NCBI RefSeq assembly: GCF_008312835.1
Contig: NZ_VSKS01000001.1
Span: 372,001-436,000 of the forward strand
Length of the DNA: 64,000 nucleotides
Direction of reading: 5' to 3'
Source of the DNA: Streptomyces marokkonensis
GTDB lineage: Bacteria; Actinomycetota; Actinomycetes; Streptomycetales; Streptomycetaceae
The position numbers and the translations under genes are program-made. The notes under the pieces were generated by a model. The model had not been told where the DNA came from. It worked only from the letters and a program-made list of their open reading frames with translations, and did no database searches. Shown here piece after piece: positions 11,227-19,958 of the stretch (positions within the stretch are counted from its first letter, which is position 1; each line of letters begins with the position of its first letter).

Positions 11227-11949
11227 ATGGGCTGGCACCGGGAGCTGCTGATCGGCTTCGATCTGGAGACGACGGGGACGGACCCGCGCGAGGCACGGAT
11301 CGTCACGGGGGCCGTGATCGAGGTCAGGGCGGGGGAGCCGATGGGCCGCCGCGAGTGGCTGGCCGACCCGGGCGTGCCCATCCCCGCGGACGCGGTGGCG
11401 GTGCACGGGGTCAGCAACGAGCGGGCGGCCGCCGAGGGCCGCCCCGCCGACCAGGTGGCCGACGCCATCGCCGGCGTCCTCACCGCCTACTGGAGGACCG
11501 GCGTCCCGGTCGTCGCCTACAACGCCGCCTTCGACCTGACCCTGCTCTCCGCCGAACTGCGGCGGTACGGACTGCCCTCCCTGCGCGACCGCCTGGGCGG
11601 TGTCGACCCCGCCCCCGTCATCGACCCGTACACCATCGACCGATCCGTCGACCGTTACCGGCGCGGCAAGCGCAACCTCGAAGCGGTCTGCGCGGAGTAC
11701 GGCGTCGTCCTCGACTCGGCGCACGACGCGACCGCCGACGCCCTCGCCGCCGCCCGGCTGGCCTGCGCGATAGCCGTCCGCCACCCCAAGGTCGCGGCCC
11801 TCGGCCCGGCGGAACTGCACCGTCGGCAGATCGAGTGGTACGCGGGGTGGGCGGCGGACTTCCAGAGTTTCCTGCGCCGCAAGGGCGACGCCACCGCGGT
11901 CGTCGACAGCACCTGGCCGCTGCGGGAGCCGGCGGGCGAGCGGGTCTGA
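11227..11949 (+). CDS. DnaQ-like 3'-5' exonuclease (DEDDh family)
   Basis: A 240-residue exonuclease related to the DNA polymerase III epsilon proofreading subunit. Exo I is FDLETTG near the N-terminus (Asp and Glu metal ligands), Exo II is YNAAFDLTLL, and Exo III is HDATADALAAA with the catalytic His and the last Asp. It should trim DNA 3' ends in the cytoplasm. Streptomyces carry several such small exonucleases, so whether this one serves replication or repair is not visible. ATG 11227 follows AAGGGGGG about 7 bp upstream, which decides it over an earlier in-frame GTG-type start at 11161. It converges with the APH-type kinase gene 19 bp later. Confidence 0.9.
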   Translation: MGWHRELLIGFDLETTGTDPREARIVTGAVIEVRAGEPMGRREWLADPGVPIPADAVAVHGVSNERAAAEGRPADQVADAIAGVLTAYWRTGVPVVAYNAAFDLTLLSAELRRYGLPSLRDRLGGVDPAPVIDPYTIDRSVDRYRRGKRNLEAVCAEYGVVLDSAHDATADALAAARLACAIAVRHPKVAALGPAELHRRQIEWYAGWAADFQSFLRRKGDATAVVDSTWPLREPAGERV

Positions 11950-11968
11950 CGCGCCCGGCGGCCCGGGA

Positions 11969-12832
11969 TCAGAAGGGGTACCAGCGCACGGTCTCGTCCC
12001 CGTCCCGCAGCGACGCCACCCGGCGTTCGAACTCGGCCAGCGCCTTGGGGTTGCCCGGCGCGTGCTGGGCGACCCAGGCGCAGCTGGCGGTCTCCCGCGC
12101 GCCGCGCAGCACCGAGCAGCCCTCCCAGGCGCGCACGTCCCAGCCGTAGGCCGAGGTGAAGGACGCGTACGCCTCGTCCGGCAGCCCGTAGCGGTCGTGG
12201 GAGAGGGCCATCACCACCAGGTCGTGCTCACGCAGATCCGCCGAGAACGTCTCCAGGTCGACCAGGACCGGCCCGTCCGGCCCGATGTGCACATTGCGGG
12301 GCAGCGCGTCGCCGTGGATGGGCCCCGGCGGCAGCAGGGGCGTCAGCGCGGCGGCGGCCGACGCGAAACCGTCGCGCCGCTCGCGCAGGTACGCCGCGTC
12401 CGCGGGGTCGATCGCGTCGCCCGCGAGCCGCAGCCAGCGTTCCACCCCGCCCAGCAGCTCGCGGGGCGGCAGTGCGAAGGGGGGAGCGGGCAGTGCGTGG
12501 ACCAGCCGCAGCAGTTCGGCCAGATCCCCGGGTCCCGCGGGCCGCACGGCCTCCGGCAGCCGGTGCCACACGGTCACCGGGTGCCCCTCCACCAGCAGCG
12601 CCCCGGGCTCGGCCGCCCGCACCGCGGGCACGCCCCGAGCCGCCAGCCACTCCGCGACGGCCAGCTCCCGGCGGGCCCGGTCCAGCAGCTCGGCGTCGCG
12701 GCCCACCTTGACGGCCAGGTCACCGGCGGCGAACACCGCGTTCTCACCGAGGGCGAGCAACCGCGCGTCCCGTGCCGCGCCGGGCAGCACTCCCGCCGCC
12801 GCCAGGACGTCCCGCGCCCGTGCCTCGTCCAT
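11969..12832 (-). CDS. Aminoglycoside phosphotransferase-fold kinase
   Basis: A 287-residue protein of the APH/choline-kinase-like fold. The catalytic loop is IHGDALPRNVHI, with Asp as base and Asn as metal ligand, and the metal-binding segment is LVDLETFS, where the usual DFD is DLE. It therefore probably phosphorylates a small hydroxylated molecule; whether this is an antibiotic or a metabolite cannot be told. ATG 12832 has GGAGGGGAC about 8 bp upstream. It is divergent from the macrolide glycosyltransferase gene, which also modifies small molecules by a resistance-type reaction, so a self-protection pair is conceivable but unproven. Confidence 0.85.
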   Translation of the reverse strand: MDEARARDVLAAAGVLPGAARDARLLALGENAVFAAGDLAVKVGRDAELLDRARRELAVAEWLAARGVPAVRAAEPGALLVEGHPVTVWHRLPEAVRPAGPGDLAELLRLVHALPAPPFALPPRELLGGVERWLRLAGDAIDPADAAYLRERRDGFASAAAALTPLLPPGPIHGDALPRNVHIGPDGPVLVDLETFSADLREHDLVVMALSHDRYGLPDEAYASFTSAYGWDVRAWEGCSVLRGARETASCAWVAQHAPGNPKALAEFERRVASLRDGDETVRWYPF

Positions 12833-13063
12833 CCGTCCCCTCCAGGTCCCCTCCGTGTCCGACCGCCGTGATCCGGCCAGCCGTCGGCCAGTGTCGCATT
12901 CGTACAGGTCGGGCCGTCTGCGCGGTGCCTTGACGAGGCAGACCGCTGTCACGGTCATGACGTGGCCCGATCCGGGCCCCGCGTTGCCCCGGGTCGCACA
13001 CCGGGGCGCGCCGTCGACCACGGCCCGTGGTTCCTGGTGCCGCCCGCGCTGACCGCCCGTCGG

Positions 13064-13093
13064 TTGCACGAGACGTATCGTCTCGTCTATGGT
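13064..13093 (+). promoter_or_regulatory. Promoter with perfect operator-like inverted repeat before the glycosyltransferase gene
   Basis: A -35-like TTGCAC (13064-13069) and a -10-like TATGGT (13088-13093) are 18 bp apart. Between and partly over them lies ACGAGACGTATCGTCTCGT (13068-13086), an 8-bp perfect inverted repeat around TAT. The -10 ends 6 bp before the ATG, so transcription should start at or next to the start codon and the mRNA would be leaderless. The repeat resembles TetR-type operators in size and symmetry and would occlude RNA polymerase when bound. No TetR gene lies in the window. Confidence 0.65.
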
Positions 13094-13099
13094 CCCGGT

Positions 13100-14299
13100 A
13101 TGACCAGTCCCGCTCACATCGCCATGTTCTCCATCGCCGCCCACGGGCACGTGAACCCGAGCCTCGAGGTGATTCGCGAGCTCGTGGCACGCGGCCACCG
13201 GGTCACGTACGCGATCCCGCCGCTCTTCGCCGACAAGATCGCCGAAACGGGCGCCGAACCCAAGCTGTGGAACACCACACTGCCGGGCCCCGACGACGAC
13301 CCGGAGGCCTGGGGCACCACGCTGCTGGACAACGTGGAGCCGTTCCTGAACGACGCCATCCAGGCACTCCCGCAGCTCATCGAGGCGTACGAGGGGGACA
13401 CGCCCGACCTCGTCCTGCACGACATCACCTCCTACCCGGCACGCGTGCTCGGCCACCGCTGGGGCGTGCCCGTCATCTCCCTCTCGCCGAACCTCGTCGC
13501 CTGGGACGGGTACGAGAAGGAGATCGCCGGGCCGATGTGGGAGGAGCCGAAGAAGACCGAGCGGGGACGGGCCTACTACGCCCGCTTCCACGCCTGGGTG
13601 GAGGAGAACGGGATCACGCGGCACCCGGACGACTTCGTGGGCCGCCCGGACCGCTCCCTCGTCCTGATCCCCAAGGCGCTCCAGCCGCACGCCGACCGCG
13701 TCGACGAGCGGGTGTACTCCTTCGTCGGGGCCTGCCAGGGCGACCGGGGCGCCGAGGGCGACTGGCAGCGGCCGGCCGGGGCGGAGAAGGTCGTCCTGGT
13801 GTCGCTCGGATCGTCCTTCACCAAGCAGCCGGACTTCTACCGGGAGTGCGTCAGGGCGTTCGCCGATCTGCCCGGCTGGCACCTGGTGCTCCAGATCGGC
13901 AGGCACGTCGACCCCGCCGAGCTGGGGGACGTACCGGAGAACGTCGAGGTGCGCCCCTGGGTGCCGCAGCTCGCGGTCCTCAAGCAGGCCGACCTGTTCG
14001 TCACCCACGCCGGCGCCGGCGGCAGCCAGGAGGGACTGGCCACGGCCACGCCGATGATCGCCGTACCGCAGGCCGTGGACCAGTTCGGCAACGCCGAGAT
14101 GCTCCAGGCGCTCGGGGTGGCCCGGCATGTGCCCGCCGGCGAGGCGACCGCCGAGGTGCTGAGGGCGGCGGCCCTCGCCCTGGTCGACGACCCGGAGGTC
14201 GCCCGGCGGCTGAAGGGCGTCCGGTCCGGGATGGCGGAGGAGGGCGGCACCCGCAGGGCGGCCGACCTGATCGAGGCGGAGCTGCCGGCCCGGCGCTGA
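13100..14299 (+). CDS. OleD/Mgt-like macrolide glycosyltransferase
   Basis: A 399-residue GT1-family enzyme very similar in motif content to the Streptomyces macrolide-inactivating glucosyltransferases OleD and MgtA. The N-terminal [19 protein letters not shown] contains the catalytic His. The C-terminal UDP-sugar signature runs [20 protein letters not shown], then [12 protein letters not shown] and VDQFGNAEM. It should transfer glucose from UDP-glucose to a hydroxyl of macrolides or related compounds in the cytoplasm, giving intrinsic resistance or detoxification. There is no ribosome-binding site; the promoter predicts a leaderless mRNA beginning at ATG 13100. An operator-like repeat in the promoter suggests inducible repression. 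Confidence 0.94.
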   Translation: MTSPAHIAMFSIAAHGHVNPSLEVIRELVARGHRVTYAIPPLFADKIAETGAEPKLWNTTLPGPDDDPEAWGTTLLDNVEPFLNDAIQALPQLIEAYEGDTPDLVLHDITSYPARVLGHRWGVPVISLSPNLVAWDGYEKEIAGPMWEEPKKTERGRAYYARFHAWVEENGITRHPDDFVGRPDRSLVLIPKALQPHADRVDERVYSFVGACQGDRGAEGDWQRPAGAEKVVLVSLGSSFTKQPDFYRECVRAFADLPGWHLVLQIGRHVDPAELGDVPENVEVRPWVPQLAVLKQADLFVTHAGAGGSQEGLATATPMIAVPQAVDQFGNAEMLQALGVARHVPAGEATAEVLRAAALALVDDPEVARRLKGVRSGMAEEGGTRRAADLIEAELPARR

Positions 14300-14330
14300 C
14301 GAGCGCCGGGCGGCGCGGCCCCCGGACACG

Positions 14331-14366
14331 GGCAGGGGCCCGGCGGAGAACCGCCGGGCCCCTGCC
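14331..14366. terminator. Bidirectional 16-bp hairpin between mgt-type gene and MMPL gene
   Basis: Arms 14331-14346 (starting GGCAGGGGCC) and 14351-14366 are perfectly complementary over 16 bp around the tetraloop AGAA. It lies in the 79-bp gap between two converging genes, so it can terminate transcription from both sides. Confidence 0.8.
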
Positions 14367-14378
14367 GCGCCTACCGGA

Positions 14379-16628
14379 TCACACCGGCACCCGCTCGCCC
14401 TCGTCGTCCCGCGCCTTGGGCGGCGCGACCGCCTCCGGCGACTCGTCGTGGGTCAGGTCGGGCATCCGGTGCAGCCACTTCGGCAGGTACCAGTTGCGCT
14501 CGCCGAGCAGCGCCATCACCGCCGGGAGCAGCACACCCCGGATGACCGTCGCGTCGATGAGGACCGCCGCCGCGAGGCCGACGCCCATCTGCTTCATGGA
14601 CTGCATGGACAGCGTCCCGAAGATCCCGAACACGGCGACCATGATGATCGCGGCACTGGTGACCACGCCGGCCGTGGTGACCACGCCGTGCTGGACCGCG
14701 TCCCGCGTCGTACGGCCCCGCAACCGGGCCTCGCGGATCCGGGAGACCACGAACACGTGGTAGTCCGTCGACAGGCCGAACAGGATCACGAAGAGGAACA
14801 GCGGCAGCCAGGTGATGATCGCGCCGACGCCCTCCGCGCCCACCAGGGACGCGCCCCAGCCGTGCTGGAAGACCGCCACGAGGATGCCGTACGCGGCACC
14901 CACCGACAGCAGGTTGAGCACGATCGAGGTGATCGCGACCGTCAGCGAGCGGAACGACAGCAGCATCACCAGGAAGGCGAAGACCACCACGAAGGCGAAG
15001 ACCGGGACGACGGAGCCGACCAGCTGGTCGTTGAAGTCCTGCGAACCGGCCACCTGCCCGGTGATCGGCGCCTCGACACCGTCCACCTCGCCGAGCGTGG
15101 CGGGCCGCACCTCGTCGCGGAGCTTGTCCAGGCTCTCGCCCGCCCTGTCCTGGTCGGAACCGCCGACCAGCGGCACGTAGACGAAGGCGACGTTCCGCTG
15201 GTCGTGCAGCTTGATCTCGACCGGGCCGCGCGAGGCACCCGAACTGACCGCCTGCTCCCGGAAGTCGGCGAGCGCGGCCTTCACCTCGGGCGCGTTGATG
15301 TCGTCCGCCCTGACGACCACCTCGGCCGGCTCGGAGCCGCCCGGGAACGCCTCGTTGACCCGGTTGTACGTCTGCACGATCGGCAGCGAGTCGCCGAACT
15401 CCTGGTCCAGCGTGAGGTTCTGCGTCTTCATCCCGAGCGCGGGAGCGGCCACGGCGAGCAGCGCACCGGTCGCCACCACGACGGCGAGCACCGGCTTGGC
15501 GAGCACCCGCTTCAGCACGGCCGTCCAGAACCGGCTGTCCGTGCTGCCGCTCGTGCGCCGCCGGCGCAGGAACGGCAGACGGCCCTTCTCGACCCGCTCG
15601 CCCAGCAGCGAAAGGAGCGCCGGCAGGACGGTGACCGAACCGACCATGGCGACGGCCACCACCATCAGCGAGGCCAGCCCCATCGCCTCGAACTCCGCGA
15701 GCCCGGTGAACAGCATGCCCGCCATGGCGACACACACGGTGACGCCGGAGACGACGATCGCCCGGCCGCTGGTCGCGGCGGCGATCCGCAGCGCCGTCTG
15801 TGCGTCCCGTCCGGCCGCCCGCTCCTCACGCTCGCGGCGCAGGTAGAACAGGCAGTAGTCGACACCGACGGCGAGGCCGACCAGCAGCATCACCGAGTTC
15901 GCGGTCTCGCTCATCGGCTGGAGATGGCTGACCAGGCCCATCAGACCCATCGTCGCCATGATCGCGGTGATCGCCAGAGCCACCGGCAGCAGCGCCGCCA
16001 CCAGCGCGCCGAACGCGATCAGCAGGATGCCGAGCGCCACCGGCACCGCCGAGTACTCGGCCTTCTTGAAGTCGTCGCCGAACGCGTCGTCGAACGTCTT
16101 CATCATGCTGGCGCCGCCGATCTCCTCGATCCGCAGCGACTCGTGGTCCTTCTGGACGTCCTCCACGGCCTTCAGCACCGGCTCGACCCGCTCACCGGCG
16201 GTGTCGGAGTCGCCGCGCACGTCGAACTGGACCAGCGCGCTGCGCCCGTCCTCGGAAATGGTGTCGCTCTCGTACGGCGAGGTGACGTCCGTGACCTCGC
16301 CGGTCCTCTCCACGGCCGTGACGACCGCGGTGACCGCCGACCGGAACTCCTCGTCCGTGGCCGTCAGGCCTTCGTCCTTCGCCTGGACGAGCACGGTCTC
16401 ACTGGCCGGCTCCTCGATGCCGGCGTCCTCGATGATGCGGGCGGCGGTGCTGGTCTCTCCCTTGAGCTGATCGCTGTCGCCGACGTCGACCCGGCCGGCG
16501 GCCGAACCGAGTCCCATCGCCAGCACGACGAACAGCACCCAGATGCCGACGGCCGCCCAGCGGTGCCGGGCGCTCCAGCCGCCGGCCCGGGCGGCGAGGC
16601 CCCGTACCCGCGAATCTCCGTTCCCCAT
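14379..16628 (-). CDS. MMPL-family RND transporter
   Basis: A 749-residue inner-membrane exporter of the MMPL/RND class. It has the expected architecture: TM1 at about residues 20-45, a large extracytoplasmic loop, a TM2-6 bundle, a second loop, and TM7-12 near the end. The proton-relay Asp-Tyr pairs are visible in AVGVDYCLFYLRRERE and LSTDYHVFVVSRIRE. Relatives move lipids, siderophores or hydrophobic antibiotics using the proton gradient; the substrate here is unknown. ATG 16628 was chosen because GAGGGAG lies about 9 bp upstream; the longer open frame to 16979 has no ribosome site. It converges with the glycosyltransferase gene and shares a bidirectional terminator with it. Confidence 0.93.
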   Translation of the reverse strand: MGNGDSRVRGLAARAGGWSARHRWAAVGIWVLFVVLAMGLGSAAGRVDVGDSDQLKGETSTAARIIEDAGIEEPASETVLVQAKDEGLTATDEEFRSAVTAVVTAVERTGEVTDVTSPYESDTISEDGRSALVQFDVRGDSDTAGERVEPVLKAVEDVQKDHESLRIEEIGGASMMKTFDDAFGDDFKKAEYSAVPVALGILLIAFGALVAALLPVALAITAIMATMGLMGLVSHLQPMSETANSVMLLVGLAVGVDYCLFYLRREREERAAGRDAQTALRIAAATSGRAIVVSGVTVCVAMAGMLFTGLAEFEAMGLASLMVVAVAMVGSVTVLPALLSLLGERVEKGRLPFLRRRRTSGSTDSRFWTAVLKRVLAKPVLAVVVATGALLAVAAPALGMKTQNLTLDQEFGDSLPIVQTYNRVNEAFPGGSEPAEVVVRADDINAPEVKAALADFREQAVSSGASRGPVEIKLHDQRNVAFVYVPLVGGSDQDRAGESLDKLRDEVRPATLGEVDGVEAPITGQVAGSQDFNDQLVGSVVPVFAFVVVFAFLVMLLSFRSLTVAITSIVLNLLSVGAAYGILVAVFQHGWGASLVGAEGVGAIITWLPLFLFVILFGLSTDYHVFVVSRIREARLRGRTTRDAVQHGVVTTAGVVTSAAIIMVAVFGIFGTLSMQSMKQMGVGLAAAVLIDATVIRGVLLPAVMALLGERNWYLPKWLHRMPDLTHDESPEAVAPPKARDDEGERVPV

Positions 16629-16950
16629 GACGGGCTCGCTCCCTCGTGTTCGGCAGCGACCCCCTGCCGCCACCTGACCCTTTCGAAGGTAGGGGCCGGA
16701 TAAGGCCATATCGTCGTGCTGTCCGGTGAAGCTCCGGGCCGCCGAGTCATCCCATCGGCGTTCACCTCCTCCCCACTGGGGAGGACGGCGGTCCCCTACA
16801 CATACCCGGGGGCGTGGGGGACGATGATCAGGGTTCCGGAGCGCCGTCCGCCTTTCCGCAACCTTGTTGAATAAGTCACAGACGCGTGTACCGGTTGATC
16901 CTGGCCCCACCGGTCCGCCAGAGTTCCGCACAGCCCGCCCCACGCGGACC
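16629..16950. other. Divergent intergenic region MMPL / DUF1697
   Basis: No gene found. It includes a small hairpin CCTCCCC-ACT-GGGGAGG (16768-16784) and probably the MMPL promoter near 16690-16740. The part closest to the DUF1697 gene holds the long inverted repeat annotated separately. Confidence 0.35.
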
Positions 16951-16987
16951 CGGCCGTCGTGCCCACCCCCACGGGGCACGACGGCCG
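16951..16987. repeat. Perfect 14-bp inverted repeat upstream of the DUF1697 gene
   Basis: CGGCCGTCGTGCCC (16951-16964) is repeated inverted at 16974-16987 around a 9-bp loop. It ends 15 bp before the ATG, immediately before a -10-like TATCGT (16991-16996), which is 6 bp from the start codon. Because it sits between diverging genes it is not a terminator for either; an operator or a structured site overlapping the promoter is more likely. Confidence 0.55.
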
Positions 16988-17002
16988 TCCTATCGTGTGC
17001 CC

Positions 17003-17551
17003 ATGTCGAAGAGATACGCGGCGCTGCTGCGCGGGATCAACGTGGGCGGCAGCAGGAAACTGCCGATGGCCGAACTGCGCGCGCTGATGGAGGGCCTCGG
17101 CTTCGAGGGGGTGCGCACCCATCTGCAGAGCGGCCAGGCGGTGTTCACCTCCGGGCACGGCGACGAGGAGTCACTGGCCGCCGAGCTGGCCGGGGCGGTC
17201 GAGCGGCACTTCGGGTTCGGCGTCGACGTGATCGTGCGCGATCACGCCTACGTGAAGGCCGTCGCCGACGGCTGCCCCTTCCCGGCCGACGCGTTGGAGC
17301 CCAGGCAGCTCCACGTCACCTACTTCTCCGCGCCCGTCACCCCCGAGCGCTTCGCCGAGATCGACCAGGCGGCGTACCTGCCCGAGGAGTTCCGCCTCGG
17401 TGACCGCGCGCTGTACCTGTACGCCCCGGACGGCCTCGGCCGCTCCCGGCTCGCCGAGCACCTGGCCAGGCCCCGCATCAACAAGGGCGTCGTCGCCACC
17501 ACCCGCAACTGGAACACGGTGACGAAGCTCGTGGAGCTCACCGAGGGCTGA
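17003..17551 (+). CDS. DUF1697 domain-containing protein
   Basis: A 182-residue cytoplasmic protein opening with [20 protein letters not shown], the family hallmark of DUF1697. Two halves of similar alpha-beta topology are expected. No enzymatic role is established for the family, so none is assigned. The start at ATG 17003 is fixed by the conserved opening; there is no ribosome site but a TATCGT box 6 bp upstream, as for a leaderless transcript. It is followed 95 bp later by the thioredoxin-fold gene, which has its own leaderless-type promoter. Confidence 0.88.
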   Translation: MSKRYAALLRGINVGGSRKLPMAELRALMEGLGFEGVRTHLQSGQAVFTSGHGDEESLAAELAGAVERHFGFGVDVIVRDHAYVKAVADGCPFPADALEPRQLHVTYFSAPVTPERFAEIDQAAYLPEEFRLGDRALYLYAPDGLGRSRLAEHLARPRINKGVVATTRNWNTVTKLVELTEG

Positions 17552-17633
17552 CCGGGGACCGGGCGGGTCGCCGCCGGGATTGGACCAGTGCCGGGGCCGC
17601 GAAGTGGACCAGGTCCCCGCCCCCCGCCGCCCG

Positions 17634-17639
17634 TACGGT
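17634..17639 (+). promoter_or_regulatory. -10 box of the Rv2466c-like gene (leaderless type)
   Basis: TACGGT lies 7 bp before ATG 17647 and no Shine-Dalgarno is present, so the transcript probably begins at the start codon. No convincing -35 is visible. Confidence 0.45.
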
Positions 17640-17646
17640 CGACGGC

Positions 17647-18264
17647 ATGAGCAACGGATCACCCACCCGCGTCGACTGCTGGTTCGACCCCGCCTGTCCC
17701 TTCGCCTGGATCACCTCCCGCTGGCTGCTGGAGGTCGAGCGGGAACGCCCGCTCGACCTGCGCTTCCGCGTGATGAGCCTTTATCTGCACAACCTCGGCA
17801 ACGAGCTGCCCGACTGGTACCGGGACCTGGTCGACCGCTCCGTCGGCCCGGTACGGGTGGCGGTGGCCGCCGCCGAACGGCACGGCGAGAAGGTGCTGCG
17901 CGACCTCTACACCGCACTCGGCACCCGCATCCACGAGCGCGGCACGAAGGACTTCGACACCGTGATCGCCGAATCCCTCACCGAACTCGGCCTGCCCCGG
18001 GACCTGGCCGCCGCCGCGCACGACCCGGCGTACGACGACGCCGTGCGCCGCAGCCACGAGGCGGGCGCCGAACCGGACTCGGGCGCCTATGTGGCGACGC
18101 CGACCCTCCACGTCGACGGAACGGTGTGGTTCGGACCCGTGCTGCGGGCCGTACCCCGGGGCGAGCGCGCGGCCCGGCTCTTCGACAGCTACCGGGTGCT
18201 GGCCACCGACCCCGACTTCTTCGAGCTGAAGCGGACCCGGACGGGCGGCCTGTCCTTCGACTGA
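17647..18264 (+). CDS. DsbA-like protein, mycothiol-dependent nitroreductase (Rv2466c) family
   Basis: A 205-residue thioredoxin-fold protein with a helical insertion, resembling the mycobacterial Rv2466c mycothiol-dependent reductase/DsbA group. The active-site region is DPACPFAW near residue 17, with one cysteine; the second cysteine of the CPWC motif known in Rv2466c is replaced here by Ala. A conserved cis-Pro region follows in [10 protein letters not shown]. No signal peptide is present, so it should work in the cytoplasm, using mycothiol to reduce disulfides or nitro compounds. The single-Cys site would favour a monothiol mechanism. Preceded by its own predicted leaderless promoter. Confidence 0.85.
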   Translation: MSNGSPTRVDCWFDPACPFAWITSRWLLEVERERPLDLRFRVMSLYLHNLGNELPDWYRDLVDRSVGPVRVAVAAAERHGEKVLRDLYTALGTRIHERGTKDFDTVIAESLTELGLPRDLAAAAHDPAYDDAVRRSHEAGAEPDSGAYVATPTLHVDGTVWFGPVLRAVPRGERAARLFDSYRVLATDPDFFELKRTRTGGLSFD

Positions 18265-18315
18265 GGACCCCTCGCCGGCGACGGGGGCCGGGGGCGACGG
18301 CGTCCGGCGGACGGG

Positions 18316-19053
18316 TCAGGCGCCGACCGCCGCGAACAGCGGCACCCGGGCCTCGTTGTACCGCTCCAGCAGCACCCGCGCCACTTCCGGCGCCGGGCCC
18401 AGCACGTCCGCCAGGACGTCGGCCTCCGCCGCGCCCCGGGCGATGCGGTCCGGCAGGAAGCCGGGAGCGAGGACGTACGGCGCGACGGCGACGCGCGCGC
18501 AACCGAGGGCGCGCAGTTCGCCTACCGCCTGCTCGGTGCGGGGGAGGGATGCGGAGGCGAACGCAGGCCGCACGGCGCACCAACCGGTGTGCCGCCACTC
18601 CCGCGCGATATCTGCGATCACTGCGATCGCCTCCGGGTCGGAGGACCCCGCCGAGGCCAGCACGACCCCGGTCGAGGACTTGTCGGCGGGCGTCAGGCCC
18701 GCCTCGTACAGCCGGCGTTCCAGCGCCGCCAGCAGCAGCGGGGACGGGCCCAGCACCCCGGCCTGGCGGATCCGCATCCGCCGCGGGGCCTCCGCCAGCA
18801 CCGCCGGGATGTCCGCCTTGGCGTGGAACGCGCGGGTCAGCAGCAGCGGGAGGGCCACCACGTCGCGGACGCCCTCCGCGTCCAGGGACTCCAGCACGCC
18901 CTTCACGGAGGGGATGTTGAAGTCGAGGAACCCCGTCTCCACGCGCAGTCCCGGCCGCAGCGACCGCACCCGCCGCACCAGGTCGTGCACGGTCGCGGCG
19001 TGCCGCGGGTCGCGGCTGCCGTGGGCGATGACGAGCAGAACGGGACGGCGCAT
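18316..19053 (-). CDS. CbiX-type sirohydrochlorin chelatase
   Basis: A 245-residue member of the CbiX/SirB class II chelatase family. Both tandem half-domains are visible: the first opens LLVIAHGSRDPRHA with the metal-binding His, the second includes GCARVAVAPYVLAPGFLPDR. It inserts iron (or cobalt) into sirohydrochlorin. It starts 8 bp after the stop of the sulfonate permease gene at 19062 and is therefore probably co-transcribed with the ssu genes. With the siroheme enzyme CysI encoded at 25860-27575, the natural role is ferrochelation to make siroheme for sulfite reduction, although cobalt chelation for cobalamin cannot be excluded. Confidence 0.9.
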   Translation of the reverse strand: MRRPVLLVIAHGSRDPRHAATVHDLVRRVRSLRPGLRVETGFLDFNIPSVKGVLESLDAEGVRDVVALPLLLTRAFHAKADIPAVLAEAPRRMRIRQAGVLGPSPLLLAALERRLYEAGLTPADKSSTGVVLASAGSSDPEAIAVIADIAREWRHTGWCAVRPAFASASLPRTEQAVGELRALGCARVAVAPYVLAPGFLPDRIARGAAEADVLADVLGPAPEVARVLLERYNEARVPLFAAVGA

Positions 19054-19061
19054 GACGTGAC

Positions 19062-19958
19062 TCAGCCCTTCACCAGCAGGCCGCGGCTGCGCAGCACCCA
19101 CCGCTCCAGCGGACTGAAGATCAGCAGGTCGATGGCGATACCGACGGTCAGGATCAGCAGGATGGCCTCGAAGACCATGGCCATGTCGCTGGCGTTGCGG
19201 CCGTTCTCGAGCAACTGGCCGAGGCCCACACCCAGGTCGGGGAAGGACGCGATGATCTCCGCGGCCATCAGCGAACGCCAGGAGAACGCCCACCCCTGCT
19301 TCAGGCCCGCCACATAGCCGGGCAGCGCGGCCGGCAGCACCACGTACCAGGTGCCCTTCAGCCCCGTCGCGCCCAGGGTCCGCCCGGCCCGCAGGAACAG
19401 CGGGGGCACCTGGTCGACGCCGGAGACCAGACCGTTGGCGATCGAGGGCACCGCGCCGAGCAGGATCACGGCGTACATCATCGAGTTGTTCAGGCCGAGC
19501 CAGATCACCGCCGGCGGCACCCACGCCACCGACGGCAGCGACTGCAGACCGGACAGGATCGGCCCGATCGCGGCGCGCACCACCTTCACCCGCGCCACCA
19601 GCAGCCCCAGCGGGGTGCCGATCAGCAGCGCGAAGAAGAAGCCCAGCAGGCCGCGCGAGACGGAGGTCCAGATGTAGCCGAGCAGCTCGCCCTGGAGCCA
19701 CGCCTCGCGCAGGACGTGCCACACCGCGCCCGGCGAGGGCAGTTTGGTCGGATCGTCGACGATCTCGAAGGAGACCAGGGCCTGCCACACCGCCAGCACC
19801 AGCACGGCGGCCACCACCGGCGGCAGGACCTTCTCCCTGAGGGTCAGCCGCAGCGGCCTGCGGCCGGTCTGCACCGTCTCCAGTGCGTCGAGCCCCGCCT
19901 CCAGACCGGCGAGGTCGCCCCCGTCCTTGTCCTTCGCGGTCGTCTCAGTGCTGGCCAT
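19062..19958 (-). CDS. ssuC: Sulfonate/taurine ABC transporter permease (SsuC-like)
   Basis: A 298-residue membrane permease of the SsuC/TauC/NrtB type with about six helices. The EAA loop that contacts the ATPase is visible as GATGLKGTWYVVLPAALPGY. The ATG at 19958 overlaps the end of the ATPase gene by 14 bp, so translation is coupled. Placement next to cysteine/sulfate genes supports sulfonate uptake as a sulfur source rather than nitrate or thiamine-precursor transport. The N-terminal 30 residues are acidic and cytoplasmic. Confidence 0.9.
   Translation of the reverse strand: MASTETTAKDKDGGDLAGLEAGLDALETVQTGRRPLRLTLREKVLPPVVAAVLVLAVWQALVSFEIVDDPTKLPSPGAVWHVLREAWLQGELLGYIWTSVSRGLLGFFFALLIGTPLGLLVARVKVVRAAIGPILSGLQSLPSVAWVPPAVIWLGLNNSMMYAVILLGAVPSIANGLVSGVDQVPPLFLRAGRTLGATGLKGTWYVVLPAALPGYVAGLKQGWAFSWRSLMAAEIIASFPDLGVGLGQLLENGRNASDMAMVFEAILLILTVGIAIDLLIFSPLERWVLRSRGLLVKG

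Noticed and set aside
12950-12960. GTCATGAC palindrome upstream of the glycosyltransferase
   Set aside because: Only 8 bp and about 140 bp from the start; the perfect repeat in the promoter is a much better operator candidate.
14331-14366. The 16-bp perfect hairpin as a special regulatory element
   Set aside because: It lies between two converging gene ends, where a bidirectional terminator explains it fully.
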